Shown piece after piece: positions 8,782-17,255 of a stretch of DNA of 64,000 nucleotides. Positions within the stretch are counted from its first letter, which is position 1. Every line of letters begins with the position of its first letter. Source of the stretch: Arthrobacter sp. StoSoilA2 (GTDB taxonomy: Bacteria; Actinomycetota; Actinomycetes; Actinomycetales; Micrococcaceae). Both the position numbers and the translations under genes were made by a program. The notes below the pieces were generated by a model that saw only the letters and a list, made by a program, of their open reading frames with translations, had not been told where the DNA came from and made no database searches. The stretch lies in assembly GCF_019977195.1 (NCBI RefSeq), contig NZ_AP024643.1:2666001-2730000 (forward strand). Reading direction: 5' to 3'.

Positions 8782-9440
8782 CCGAGCTCCTCCTCATCGC
8801 CGCCAGCGGACTCGCCCGCGAAGTCCTGGCCATGGTCCGCAACACCGGACAATACGACGTCATCGGAATCCTGGACGACGACGAAGACAAACTCGGACGC
8901 GTCGTGGACGGCGCCCACGTACTGGGCCCCATCCGCGAAGCCCTGACCTTCCCACACGCCATGCTGCTTGTCTGTATTGGATCCGGCCGGGGACGCGAAA
9001 GCGTCGTCATGCGCTTACGCACCCTGGGCCTCGCAGAGGACCGCTATGCGACAGCGATCGACTCATCAGTACATCCACCGGAAGGATGCAGAATCGGCCT
9101 GGGCAGCATCCTTCTGGCCAACGTCACCATGACAGCCTCCGTCACAGTCGGAAGCCACGTAGTAGCCATGCCCGGCGTCACGCTCACACACGACGACGTC
9201 GTCAGCGACTTCGCCACCCTGGCCGCAGGCGTATCCCTCGGCGGGAACGTCCACATCGGCCGCGCCGCCTACATCGGCATGAACGCCAGCGTCCGCGAGC
9301 GCCGCACCGTCGGCGCCGGCGCAACCATCGGCATGGGAGCGGCAGTACTAACCGATGTTCCCGACGAAGAAACATGGGCCGGCGTGCCCGCACGCGTCAT
9401 CCGCCGCGGCTATTCACCCGAACTGGAGGACGCCCTGTGA
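8778..9440 (+). CDS. PglD/NeuD-type sugar acyltransferase
   Basis: The 220-residue protein has an N-terminal Rossmann-like nucleotide-sugar binding region (residues 1-85, beginning TELLLIAASGLAREV) and a C-terminal left-handed beta-helix of hexapeptide repeats (about 95-215, including TVGAGATIGMGAAVL). This is the architecture of PglD/NeuD enzymes that acetylate amino sugars with acetyl-CoA. It overlaps both neighbours (ATGA at 8778 and GTGA at 9437). With the aminotransferase just upstream it probably completes an N-acetylated amino-sugar nucleotide. Confidence 0.88.
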   Translation: MTELLLIAASGLAREVLAMVRNTGQYDVIGILDDDEDKLGRVVDGAHVLGPIREALTFPHAMLLVCIGSGRGRESVVMRLRTLGLAEDRYATAIDSSVHPPEGCRIGLGSILLANVTMTASVTVGSHVVAMPGVTLTHDDVVSDFATLAAGVSLGGNVHIGRAAYIGMNASVRERRTVGAGATIGMGAAVLTDVPDEETWAGVPARVIRRGYSPELEDAL

Positions 9441-10900
9441 CCCTCCGCAGCCGTGCTGCAAACCCGCGAACGCCCACTCCAACACGGGCGTTCGTCATCA
9501 GCGTCCTGAACGCAGTCGTGACACGCTTGGGAACAATCGCAATCGGCATAGCACTCGCGCGGTTACTGGGGCCCGAACAATTCGGAACATACGCTGTGGC
9601 CTTCGTGGCGCTGATGGCTGTACTGAGCTTCAACGAACTTGGGGTCAGCCTGGCGATCGTTCGATGGCCAGGGGATCCCAAGGAAATCGCCGCGACCGTG
9701 ACTACGATCTCAACGGCATGCAGCATTGTTCTCTTCGCAGGCTCCTATGTGATGGCGCCATACTTCACAGCAGCCATGGGAAACGAAGCCGCCACCGACG
9801 TCGTCAGGGCGCTCGCCTTCTGCATCGTCCTCAACGGGCTGGTGGCTACGCCTGCGGCCGTTCTGCAGCGGAACTTCCGTCAGGGCCAACGCATGATCAT
9901 TGACCAGGTCAACGTTTGGCTTGGGGCAGGCGTCTCCCTGGTTCTCGTCATCATGGGCATGGGTGCCATGAGTCTTGCCGTAGGACGGGTGCTGGCCAGC
10001 CTTGTTTCCGCTGTCCTTTTCCTGATCTACTCTCCGTTGCCCTATCGCTTTGGGTTCTCCCGGAAGCTGGCGAAACAGCTGCTGGCTTTTGGATTGCCCC
10101 TGGCAGGCGCCAGCATGGTGGTCTTCGGTGTGGGTTACGTCGACCAGTTCATTGCCGGAAAGATGCTGGGCCCAGTGGCGTTGGGGTTCTACGTCATGGC
10201 GTTCAATTTGGCGGGTTGGCCCGCAAGCCTCTTGTCCCAGCCACTGCGCAGTGTGGCTCCGGCGGCCTTCGCCCGACTGCAGGCCAGCCCTCAAGACATG
10301 CGATCGGCGTTATTGTCCCTGTTAGGGGCGATTGCGTCGGTGCTTTTGCCGGTGTCTGCCGTGATGATGGGCTGCGCGGTGCCACTTATCACCCTGGTCT
10401 ACGGTGACTCGTGGGCTCCAGCAGGACTGGCGCTTCTATGGTTGGCACCACTTGTAGTCTTCCGCAGCATTCATGAGCTCTTTTACGACTACCTCGTTGT
10501 CGTGGGATTGTCCTTTTCCATCTTCAGTGTGCACGTGATCGCGTTGATGGCCCTCATTCCCGCACTGGTGATCGGCGCTGCGTTCGCAGGGATGCCAGGG
10601 CTTGCTGCCGCGCCAGCGCTGGTCGCCCTGGCTGTCACTTCGCCACTGTATCTCAGAGCCTTGAGACGCGCGCAGGTGCCGCTTGCAGCCTTGGGAGACC
10701 GCCTCTGGCCATCTTTCACCATCGCGGTCGCTACGGGGGTCCTGTGCTACATGCTCACGCAATCCATCCATTCACCATTGGCGAGCGTGCTGGCGTCCAT
10801 GGGAGTGGGCCTTGTCGCCACGGCCATAACCATGACGTTGCGGCGGAACGACTTGGGTGAGGTCCGACGATGGGGTCGGGGCAGGGAGGCAGAAGTGTGA
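9437..10900 (+). CDS. Wzx-type polysaccharide flippase
   Basis: The 487-residue protein is hydrophobic throughout with a dozen or more predicted membrane segments. It begins with a short basic cytoplasmic tail and shows the family segment ALARLLGPEQFGTYAVAF near residue 40. It fits the MOP/PST superfamily of lipid-linked oligosaccharide flippases, which move undecaprenyl-linked units across the membrane for Wzy polymerisation. The start is the GTG in the GTGA overlap with the acyltransferase; the longer open frame upstream is a shadow. It is followed by glycosyltransferases, also through a GTGA overlap. Confidence 0.88.
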   Translation: MTLRSRAANPRTPTPTRAFVISVLNAVVTRLGTIAIGIALARLLGPEQFGTYAVAFVALMAVLSFNELGVSLAIVRWPGDPKEIAATVTTISTACSIVLFAGSYVMAPYFTAAMGNEAATDVVRALAFCIVLNGLVATPAAVLQRNFRQGQRMIIDQVNVWLGAGVSLVLVIMGMGAMSLAVGRVLASLVSAVLFLIYSPLPYRFGFSRKLAKQLLAFGLPLAGASMVVFGVGYVDQFIAGKMLGPVALGFYVMAFNLAGWPASLLSQPLRSVAPAAFARLQASPQDMRSALLSLLGAIASVLLPVSAVMMGCAVPLITLVYGDSWAPAGLALLWLAPLVVFRSIHELFYDYLVVVGLSFSIFSVHVIALMALIPALVIGAAFAGMPGLAAAPALVALAVTSPLYLRALRRAQVPLAALGDRLWPSFTIAVATGVLCYMLTQSIHSPLASVLASMGVGLVATAITMTLRRNDLGEVRRWGRGREAEV

Positions 10901-12171
10901 AAATCCTCGTATACCCCCACGACCTTGGAGTAGGCGGCAGCCAACTCAATGCCATAGAACTCGGTGCCGCAGTCAAGCAACTCGGACATGAAGTATTTCT
11001 CTTCGGACAGCCTGGGCCACTCGTGGACAAATCCAGAGAGCTCGGTTTGGAATATATCCCGGCACCCATCCCAAGGCGGCGTCCTTCGCCGAGTGTCATC
11101 AGCGCCCTGGTACGGGCGGTACGCCAACATGGGATCAATGTTCTCCACGGCTATGAATGGCCTCCCGCTTTGGAATGCCTCGCCGCGTCGAAACTAGTCG
11201 GGGCTTCCACTGCCGTTGCCACAGTCATGTCCATGTCAGTGGCACCATTTATTCCGAAGTCGATGCCCCTCACTGTCGGCACCGAACAAATCCAAAGCCT
11301 CGAAACGTCTTTGGGCCGGCGCCACGTCTATCTGCTGGAACCGCCGGTCGATGTGTTCTCCAACAGTCGCTTGGCAGACATTGGAGTGGACGAATTCCGC
11401 ACTCACTGGGAACTTAACGACGACGTACTGAACGTCGTCTGTGTTTCCCGGCTGGCGCATGAGCTCAAACTTGAAGGCATAGTGTCCGCATTGGAGGCCG
11501 TGGATAACTTGTCCCGCGACCGGCGGGTTCGATTAATCATCGCCGGGGGAGGGCCTGCAATGGACCGAGTAGCGTCCAGGGCAAATGCCATCAACGAGGC
11601 AACAGGCCGTCGTACGGTGGTGCTGACGGGTGAACTCAGGGATCCGCGGCCAGCATATGCGGTGGCAGATGTAGTTCTCGGCATGGGCGGCTCTGCCCTT
11701 CGCGGTCTCTCCTTCGCGAAGCCGTTGATCGTGCAGGGAGAGCGGGGCTTCTGGCGATTGCTAACGCCTGAGAGTCTACCCACGTTCCTATGGCAGGGCT
11801 GGTATGGTTGGGGTACTTGTTCCAGCGACGGTCAAGACGCTTTGACGTCCATACTCGCACCCCTTTTGGAAGATGCTGACGCTAGGAGCCGGCTGGGCAG
11901 ATTCGGTCGACAGGTGGTCGAAGACAGATTCTCCTTAGCGGATACCGCACGGAGACAACTGGCCTTTTACGACCGTTTTGTCACTAGCCGCCCGTCCTTT
12001 CGGCGGAGTCTGACGGCTGAAGCGGCAGCGCTGGCTAGATTCTCAGCCCACCAGGTCCAGAGGCGGTATCACAGCTACTTCGGGAACTCTCCCAGGGACG
12101 ATTTCAACGCCAAGCCTGTCGCGGCGTCGCCAGATGCTGCATCCCTGCGGCCGAACGGACGGAGGGCCTGA
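10897..12171 (+). CDS. glycosyltransferase, GT4-like
   Basis: The 424-residue soluble or membrane-associated enzyme has a GT-B layout: an N-terminal acceptor domain with HDLGVGGSQLNAIELG and a C-terminal donor domain beginning near LNVVCVSRLAHELK. The usual EX7E segment is altered (GGSALRGLSFAKPLIVQG), so donor binding may be atypical. GTG 10897 is chosen because it overlaps the flippase stop as GTGA and places the first beta strand (KILVYP) at the N-terminus; an ATG at 10870 is possible. Sugar specificity cannot be read from the sequence. Confidence 0.82.
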   Translation: MKILVYPHDLGVGGSQLNAIELGAAVKQLGHEVFLFGQPGPLVDKSRELGLEYIPAPIPRRRPSPSVISALVRAVRQHGINVLHGYEWPPALECLAASKLVGASTAVATVMSMSVAPFIPKSMPLTVGTEQIQSLETSLGRRHVYLLEPPVDVFSNSRLADIGVDEFRTHWELNDDVLNVVCVSRLAHELKLEGIVSALEAVDNLSRDRRVRLIIAGGGPAMDRVASRANAINEATGRRTVVLTGELRDPRPAYAVADVVLGMGGSALRGLSFAKPLIVQGERGFWRLLTPESLPTFLWQGWYGWGTCSSDGQDALTSILAPLLEDADARSRLGRFGRQVVEDRFSLADTARRQLAFYDRFVTSRPSFRRSLTAEAAALARFSAHQVQRRYHSYFGNSPRDDFNAKPVAASPDAASLRPNGRRA

Positions 12172-13337
12172 TGGAAACAATCGTCTACCTATCGGGCATG
12201 CGCTGGGATTGCATGCCAGGAACTGACCGCCTCTTGGTAGAAGCCTTGGCATGCGATGGACCTGTGCTGTGGGTCGATCAGCCAGCCCCAGTTTCGCGGT
12301 ATAAGGATGTACGCCACCACGTCCTCAATAGTCTTCGCGGAATCACGGAGCGCGCTGGACGGAATGTTCAGCGACTGAGAACTCCCGCACCCCCCGGCTT
12401 CAGCAAACCCCTTATTCGCCCATCTACCGAGGCCATCGCAATGCGGTGTATAGAGTTGGCCGTCGGCAGGTCTGGACGCTCCGTAGCAGGCGTCGTAAAC
12501 GCTTCACCCATCATGCCATTTCCGTCCCGTCTTGGTGGAACGCGGCTGCTGCACGTAACTGATGATTGGCTGGCAGCAGCGGATCTGATCGGCTTTTCGC
12601 AGGCGTTCCTGAGGCAATCCCTAGAATCCAACATTGAGTCGGCAAATATAATCACGGCTGTTTCGGAAGGGCTGGCTTCTAAGATTTCCGATTTGTGCGG
12701 CAGACCCGTCGAGGTCCTTCCGAATGGTTGCCGTAGGCCTGGAGACACGGTCGTCGATCTGGCGCGCCGCCGGCCAATTGCAGCATTGGTTGGGCAACTC
12801 AACGAACGCCTGAATCTGGATGCACTCGAATCGTTGGCAGACACCGGAACGAAAATCCTCGTGCTTGGCCCCCGAAGCGAAACCGACCCCTCAACGGCAC
12901 GTCGGCTCGACGCCCTCCTTTGCCGGCGGAATGTGGATTGGCGTGGGCAGGTCGCTCCCTGGGAGGTGCCTCAACTCTTGCAAACCGTGTCAGTTGGCCT
13001 GACACCCTATGCCGACACGGAATTTAACAGGTCAAGTTTTCCATTGAAGACACTTGAGTATTTAGCCGCCGGCGTGCCCGTGGTAGCGACTGACCTCCCC
13101 TCCACCAGGTGGGTGGACTGCAGCGCCATCGCCATAGCGCGAAGCCCGTCAGAGTTCGCGGGACTCGTTCAGGCCACTATGGCGACTTCGTTGACGTTGC
13201 AGCAACGCAAGGAGATGCATGACGTTGCGAATTCGAATAGTTGGGGCGTCAGGGCAGATTGCGTTCGATCGATGCTGGGGAGAAATAGGCAAAGCAACGA
13301 AGGTTCCCCATCAGACACGACTCCAAGGCGGTCATGA
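12171..13337 (+). CDS. glycosyltransferase, TuaH-like GT-B fold
   Basis: The 388-residue protein shows the GT-B pattern with NASPIMPFPSRLGG in the N-terminal domain and a strong donor-site signature near residue 290: YADTEFNR, then SSFPLKTLEYLAAGVPVVAT. This segment is seen in TuaH-like and related surface-polysaccharide glycosyltransferases. Its start shares one base with the previous stop (TGATG at 12169-12173), and its own stop overlaps the next start as ATGA. It probably adds one sugar of the repeat unit on the cytoplasmic face. Confidence 0.85.
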   Translation: METIVYLSGMRWDCMPGTDRLLVEALACDGPVLWVDQPAPVSRYKDVRHHVLNSLRGITERAGRNVQRLRTPAPPGFSKPLIRPSTEAIAMRCIELAVGRSGRSVAGVVNASPIMPFPSRLGGTRLLHVTDDWLAAADLIGFSQAFLRQSLESNIESANIITAVSEGLASKISDLCGRPVEVLPNGCRRPGDTVVDLARRRPIAALVGQLNERLNLDALESLADTGTKILVLGPRSETDPSTARRLDALLCRRNVDWRGQVAPWEVPQLLQTVSVGLTPYADTEFNRSSFPLKTLEYLAAGVPVVATDLPSTRWVDCSAIAIARSPSEFAGLVQATMATSLTLQQRKEMHDVANSNSWGVRADCVRSMLGRNRQSNEGSPSDTTPRRS

Positions 13338-14257
13338 TGTCATCGGATGGAAACAGAAACAGCATGAACAGGCAACAGACAATTGATCATGTCATTCTGA
13401 CACGTTTCAATCTCCCGTCAACGGGGTATGAGTATTTTGTTAGGGCCAAGGACAGTTGGCTGCAGGAAAGAGTCGAATTGTTTGAGGCTTACTGCTTGCC
13501 GTCGGTCCAGGCACAGACCAATCAAAACTTCCATTGGATAGTGTACTTCGACCCGGCTAGCCCCCAATGGCTGTTGGATAGAATCAACGAACTCAATAAA
13601 CGTAAGACCTTCGACGTGCGCCTGCGGGCCGAGATTAGCACTGAAGAACTAATCGGTGACATCGAACAGGTAGTCGGTAATCGGAGCCACATTTTACTGA
13701 CCACCAACCTGGACAATGATGACGGGCTGGGCCTAAATTTCGTGGATCGCCTTCAGAGGGTCGCTGGCGGCGAAACGACAACTGCTATATATCTGTCATC
13801 TGGCTTGGTCAAGGGAAAGGGTTCAGTCTACCTTCGGCGTGACCGGAGAAACGCCTTCTGCTCCGTCAGGGCTTGCTGGGAATCTCCCGTGACGTGTTGG
13901 TCTGCGTGGCATAACCGCCTCGGTGAGGCGATGGAAGTCACGGAAGTTCGAGGCTCTCCTGCATGGTTGCAGGTCATCCACGGTTCCAACGTCAGTAACA
14001 GAATTCGCGGACGACTGGTTTCACCTGAATCATTTTATTCGGAGTTTCCAGATCTGTTGTGGGATGTTCCATTGCCCAAAAGATGGGAAGTCATCAGAGA
14101 TTTGGCACTGGCTTGGCCGGCGCGCGCTATCCGCGAGGCGCTTAGGGCTGGAGCGAAGGCAGCTACTGTTGCATTTTTCGGTCCACAAGGGATAGACAAA
14201 GTCAAAATCATTCTGACATCGCGGCGTCGCGATATGGCACCTTCACGGCTGGACTAG
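13334..14257 (+). CDS. putative rhamnosyltransferase-like glycosyltransferase (PF11316-like)
   Basis: The 307-residue protein starts near the conserved HVILTRFNLPS and contains VQAQTNQNFHWIVYFDP and TTNLDNDDGL, a DxDD-type metal/nucleotide site. These segments match the putative rhamnosyl transferase family PF11316, recalled from family features rather than a search. Base composition is noticeably lower in GC than the flanking proteasome region (29 of 60 bases G/C in line 13561 against 39 of 60 in line 33301), a hint of separate ancestry. It overlaps the preceding gene as ATGA at 13334; an in-frame ATG at 13364 is an alternative start. Confidence 0.75.
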   Translation: MMSSDGNRNSMNRQQTIDHVILTRFNLPSTGYEYFVRAKDSWLQERVELFEAYCLPSVQAQTNQNFHWIVYFDPASPQWLLDRINELNKRKTFDVRLRAEISTEELIGDIEQVVGNRSHILLTTNLDNDDGLGLNFVDRLQRVAGGETTTAIYLSSGLVKGKGSVYLRRDRRNAFCSVRACWESPVTCWSAWHNRLGEAMEVTEVRGSPAWLQVIHGSNVSNRIRGRLVSPESFYSEFPDLLWDVPLPKRWEVIRDLALAWPARAIREALRAGAKAATVAFFGPQGIDKVKIILTSRRRDMAPSRLD

Positions 14258-14309
14258 TTGTAGTAGCACAAGAAGACTGATCTACCATTTCAGACCCTGG
14301 GAGTAGACA

Positions 14310-15170
14310 ATGCAATTAGGAACGGTTTTGAAAAGCCTGAAGCGTAGATGGTACTTCGTGCTGACGGGAATCATTTTGTCGGGAGTCTTCTGCTTCGCAA
14401 TTCAATTCAGTACCCCCGAAAAATATAAGGCGCAGGCTAGTATCGTACTGCTGCCGTCCACCTCCAGCGTGGGGGATAGCGGCAACCCGTATCTCAAGCT
14501 TGGGGGGATGGGTGAGGCCCTCGACATACTGACCCGGAAACTGTCATCCGAAGAGGTAAGGGCCCGAATCGGCACACACTTTGGCACGTCATCGTACACC
14601 GCTGAACCTGATCGCGGCACAAGCGGGGCCATCCTACTGATTACTGCGGTTTCATCGAGCCCCGAGGAGACTCTGCGCATCTTGGAAACGGTAGTTGATC
14701 AGACGCCGCTCGCTCTCGGGGAAATGCAGGATGCACTGGTCGTGCCAGCTACGTCCCGAATATCAACCATGAAATTGTTGGTCGATCGGCAGGCCACGCC
14801 GGAAGTTAAAGCTCGCACGCAACTCCTCCTTGTCTCCGGCGCCGGAGGGATCGGTCTCACCCTTGTGTTGACGGTTATCATTGACGGGCTGATTCTTTCA
14901 CGCGGACCGAAGGGAACCCCCGGGGTCGGTGATCCCACCATTGAAGGGGAGCATTGTCCACAAGCAGTTGGCGCCATTAAGCACGGACATGCCCTGCGGA
15001 CGATGCGTGCGGGCACAGCCACCGGCCCAATTTCGCCAGTCGTCGGACAAGCCACCGAAGGGCCCAAAACTGCGCGAAGAACGCCAGGGAGCGTGAGCAA
15101 AGCCCAAGAGCTGGAAGAGCTGGTGGACGAAGTTCCAAGGGCTGTGCCAAGCTCACAAAGACCAGTGTAG
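14310..15170 (+). CDS. Wzz-like chain-length determinant (polysaccharide co-polymerase) 1
   Basis: The 286-residue protein has a membrane segment at about residues 15-35 just after LKSLKRRW, an extracytoplasmic domain (about 36-170) and a second membrane segment at about 172-192, followed by a long cytoplasmic tail rich in Gly, Pro and Ala. This is the polysaccharide co-polymerase topology. No Walker motif or tyrosine cluster is present, so it lacks a BY-kinase domain. GGGAG lies 7 bases before ATG 14310. It is two bases upstream of a second gene with the same N-terminal pattern, and both probably tune Wzy chain length. Confidence 0.8.
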   Translation: MQLGTVLKSLKRRWYFVLTGIILSGVFCFAIQFSTPEKYKAQASIVLLPSTSSVGDSGNPYLKLGGMGEALDILTRKLSSEEVRARIGTHFGTSSYTAEPDRGTSGAILLITAVSSSPEETLRILETVVDQTPLALGEMQDALVVPATSRISTMKLLVDRQATPEVKARTQLLLVSGAGGIGLTLVLTVIIDGLILSRGPKGTPGVGDPTIEGEHCPQAVGAIKHGHALRTMRAGTATGPISPVVGQATEGPKTARRTPGSVSKAQELEELVDEVPRAVPSSQRPV

Positions 15171-15172
15171 CC

Positions 15173-15859
15173 ATGACCGCGGCCACGTTATTCCGAACAC
15201 TGAAGCGACGATGGTATGTCGTGGCAGCAGGGATGATTCTTGGACTTATATCCTTGGGGGCAGTCCGCTCCTCTGACCCTGTTTATTGGACACAGGCAGA
15301 CGTCACATTCGTCGCGCCTGACCGCGAACCTGCCTACTGGATTCCCGGGGGGAATTACGGACCGTTGGTGGACTTTGCTGCCATGGTCGAGCGGCGGGTC
15401 AACAGCAGTTCCCCGACGAACGGACTAGTGCTGTCCCGGGGGACCCTATATGGTGCAGGCGTTCGGGATGGGTATTCCGTGACCTTGCCGAATAGCGGAG
15501 GGCAGTGGGCCAAGAGCTTCAGCCGGCCTGTCCTGACAGTTCAGGTGGTCGATTCCAGCGCCGACAGGGTCAACGAGAGCCTTGCCAGAGTGATAAATCG
15601 CATCAACACGGTCACCCTTGAGCTTCAACGGGAGCTGGGAGTCAGGTCGAACCTGATCACAACGGTGACGTCTCCCTCCAGTCCGGAGATCATTTTCGGT
15701 GGCGGAACCCAAAGCAACCGCATCAAAGGTGCCGTGGTCTGGGTCGTGCTGGCGGGAGCATTGTCTACTGTGACTGCTGTTCTTATAGACCGTACCAACT
15801 GGCCTCGAAGGAGAACGGAATCAAGAACTTCGGAGGTGAAAGTTAATGCCAAAACCTAG
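15173..15859 (+). CDS. Wzz-like polysaccharide co-polymerase 2
   Basis: The 228-residue protein repeats the layout of the preceding gene: an N-terminal LFRTLKRRWYVVAAG leading into a membrane segment, an extracytoplasmic domain with a proline-rich loop after the first helix, and a second membrane segment near residues 185-205. It has a short basic tail and no kinase domain. It is a diverged paralogue of the 14310 protein. It begins 2 bases after the previous stop and overlaps the polymerase gene by 14 bases. Confidence 0.75.
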   Translation: MTAATLFRTLKRRWYVVAAGMILGLISLGAVRSSDPVYWTQADVTFVAPDREPAYWIPGGNYGPLVDFAAMVERRVNSSSPTNGLVLSRGTLYGAGVRDGYSVTLPNSGGQWAKSFSRPVLTVQVVDSSADRVNESLARVINRINTVTLELQRELGVRSNLITTVTSPSSPEIIFGGGTQSNRIKGAVVWVVLAGALSTVTAVLIDRTNWPRRRTESRTSEVKVNAKT

Positions 15860-17156
15860 TGGTCCTGTCCGTCTCGGCGGACGCCGGGCCCTATCCATGG
15901 AACGTTCGGACGTCCCTACTTTCGTCACGATATTCCTGGTGCTAACCTGCGCAATTCCATCGAATAATACGGTGGTAGCCCTTGGCTCTGTTGGTAGACC
16001 AACCACACTGTTTGCGTTGCTGGCACTCGTTTGGTGGTTGCTGTATCAATCACAGAGAACGACTGTGGGACGTATCAGCAGGCAACCCGTGCGAATTAGC
16101 TTGACGCTTTTCCTGTTCGTCGCTGTCGGCAGCTATGCGTTTGCCATGTTACGCGGCCTTCCAGAAGCGGAAGCCAGCCCTGCAGACGCTGGACTCATCA
16201 GAATAGCTGGTTGGGCAGGAATTCTATTGCTTGTCAATGACGGACTATCAGACCGTAATGGACTCATGTCAGTTTTGCGGAGGATTGTAATAGTTGGCTC
16301 ACTGACGGCTACTTTAGGGCTACTGCAGTTCTTTACGCATTCATCCCTTGTCGATTGGATAAACATTCCCGGCCTGACCGCCAGCTCAGAGTTCTCAAAC
16401 ATTGACTCAAGGGGAGGCTTTGTCCGGGCCGCTGGTATGGCTATTCACCCGCTGGAATATGGGGTTGTTCTTTCGACGTCGCTTCCTATAGCAATCACTC
16501 TTGCGCTGACGGATACCACCAAACGTCGCCTGCTCCGGTGGGTTCCTGTTGGCGTTATAGGCGTCGCGGCAATATTGTCAGTCTCACGATCTGCTTTGAT
16601 TGCAGTCGCCGTAGCGTTTCTTGTCCTCCTACCCTTCTGGTCGAGGTCGATCCGACGGCGAGCCTTGTTCGCATCCACTAGTTTGCTTGCGGCGGTCTAC
16701 GTTCTAACGCCTGGAATGCTAGGAACCTTGCGGGGGCTCTTTACGGCAGGAACCGACGATCCAAGCATCAGTTCCCGGACAAACGGTTCGGCGACTGCGT
16801 TCGGAATCGCAAGTAACAATTTGCTTGTCGGCCGCGGTTTCGGCACCTTCCTTCCGGAATACGTCATAGTAGACAACCAGTATCTGGGCCTCCTGGTTGA
16901 GTTGGGTATCCTTGGCCTCCTCGCATTCGTCACTTTGTTGGTGGCTGGAATGACCTGTGCCTGGCGATCACGCAAACTTGCGAAGGATGATGTCATGCGT
17001 CAGATGAGTCCCGCCATACTGGCTTCCTTGGCAGCCTTGGCCGTTACTTTTGCATTTTTTGACGGACTGTCGTTCCCGATGGCTGCAGGATTCATGTTTC
17101 TGATGCTCGGCATCTCCGGGGCCCTCTGGCGACTGGCTCGCGAGGGCCTCCTTTAA
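15846..17156 (+). CDS. Wzy/WaaL-type O-antigen polymerase or ligase family protein
   Basis: The 436-residue protein is a multispanning membrane protein with about ten hydrophobic segments. It has the family's large extracytoplasmic loop with RAAGMAIHPLEYGVVLS (residues about 195-215) and a later GRGFGTF segment. It should polymerise the lipid-linked repeat units exported by the flippase at 9437. The start codon lies inside the 3' end of the co-polymerase gene (14-base overlap); an internal ATG at 15897 is an alternative. It is the last + strand gene of the island and converges on the large glycosyltransferase gene. Confidence 0.85.
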   Translation: MPKPSGPVRLGGRRALSMERSDVPTFVTIFLVLTCAIPSNNTVVALGSVGRPTTLFALLALVWWLLYQSQRTTVGRISRQPVRISLTLFLFVAVGSYAFAMLRGLPEAEASPADAGLIRIAGWAGILLLVNDGLSDRNGLMSVLRRIVIVGSLTATLGLLQFFTHSSLVDWINIPGLTASSEFSNIDSRGGFVRAAGMAIHPLEYGVVLSTSLPIAITLALTDTTKRRLLRWVPVGVIGVAAILSVSRSALIAVAVAFLVLLPFWSRSIRRRALFASTSLLAAVYVLTPGMLGTLRGLFTAGTDDPSISSRTNGSATAFGIASNNLLVGRGFGTFLPEYVIVDNQYLGLLVELGILGLLAFVTLLVAGMTCAWRSRKLAKDDVMRQMSPAILASLAALAVTFAFFDGLSFPMAAGFMFLMLGISGALWRLAREGLL

Positions 17157-17255
17157 AGAGGAAGCCTACTGGTTACTCGATGGGCCGGCATGGGCTACCC
17201 ACCTTTCCTCGCGGTCGTACCCAGGGGGAGCTTGCCTCTCAACGAAGCACGCACG

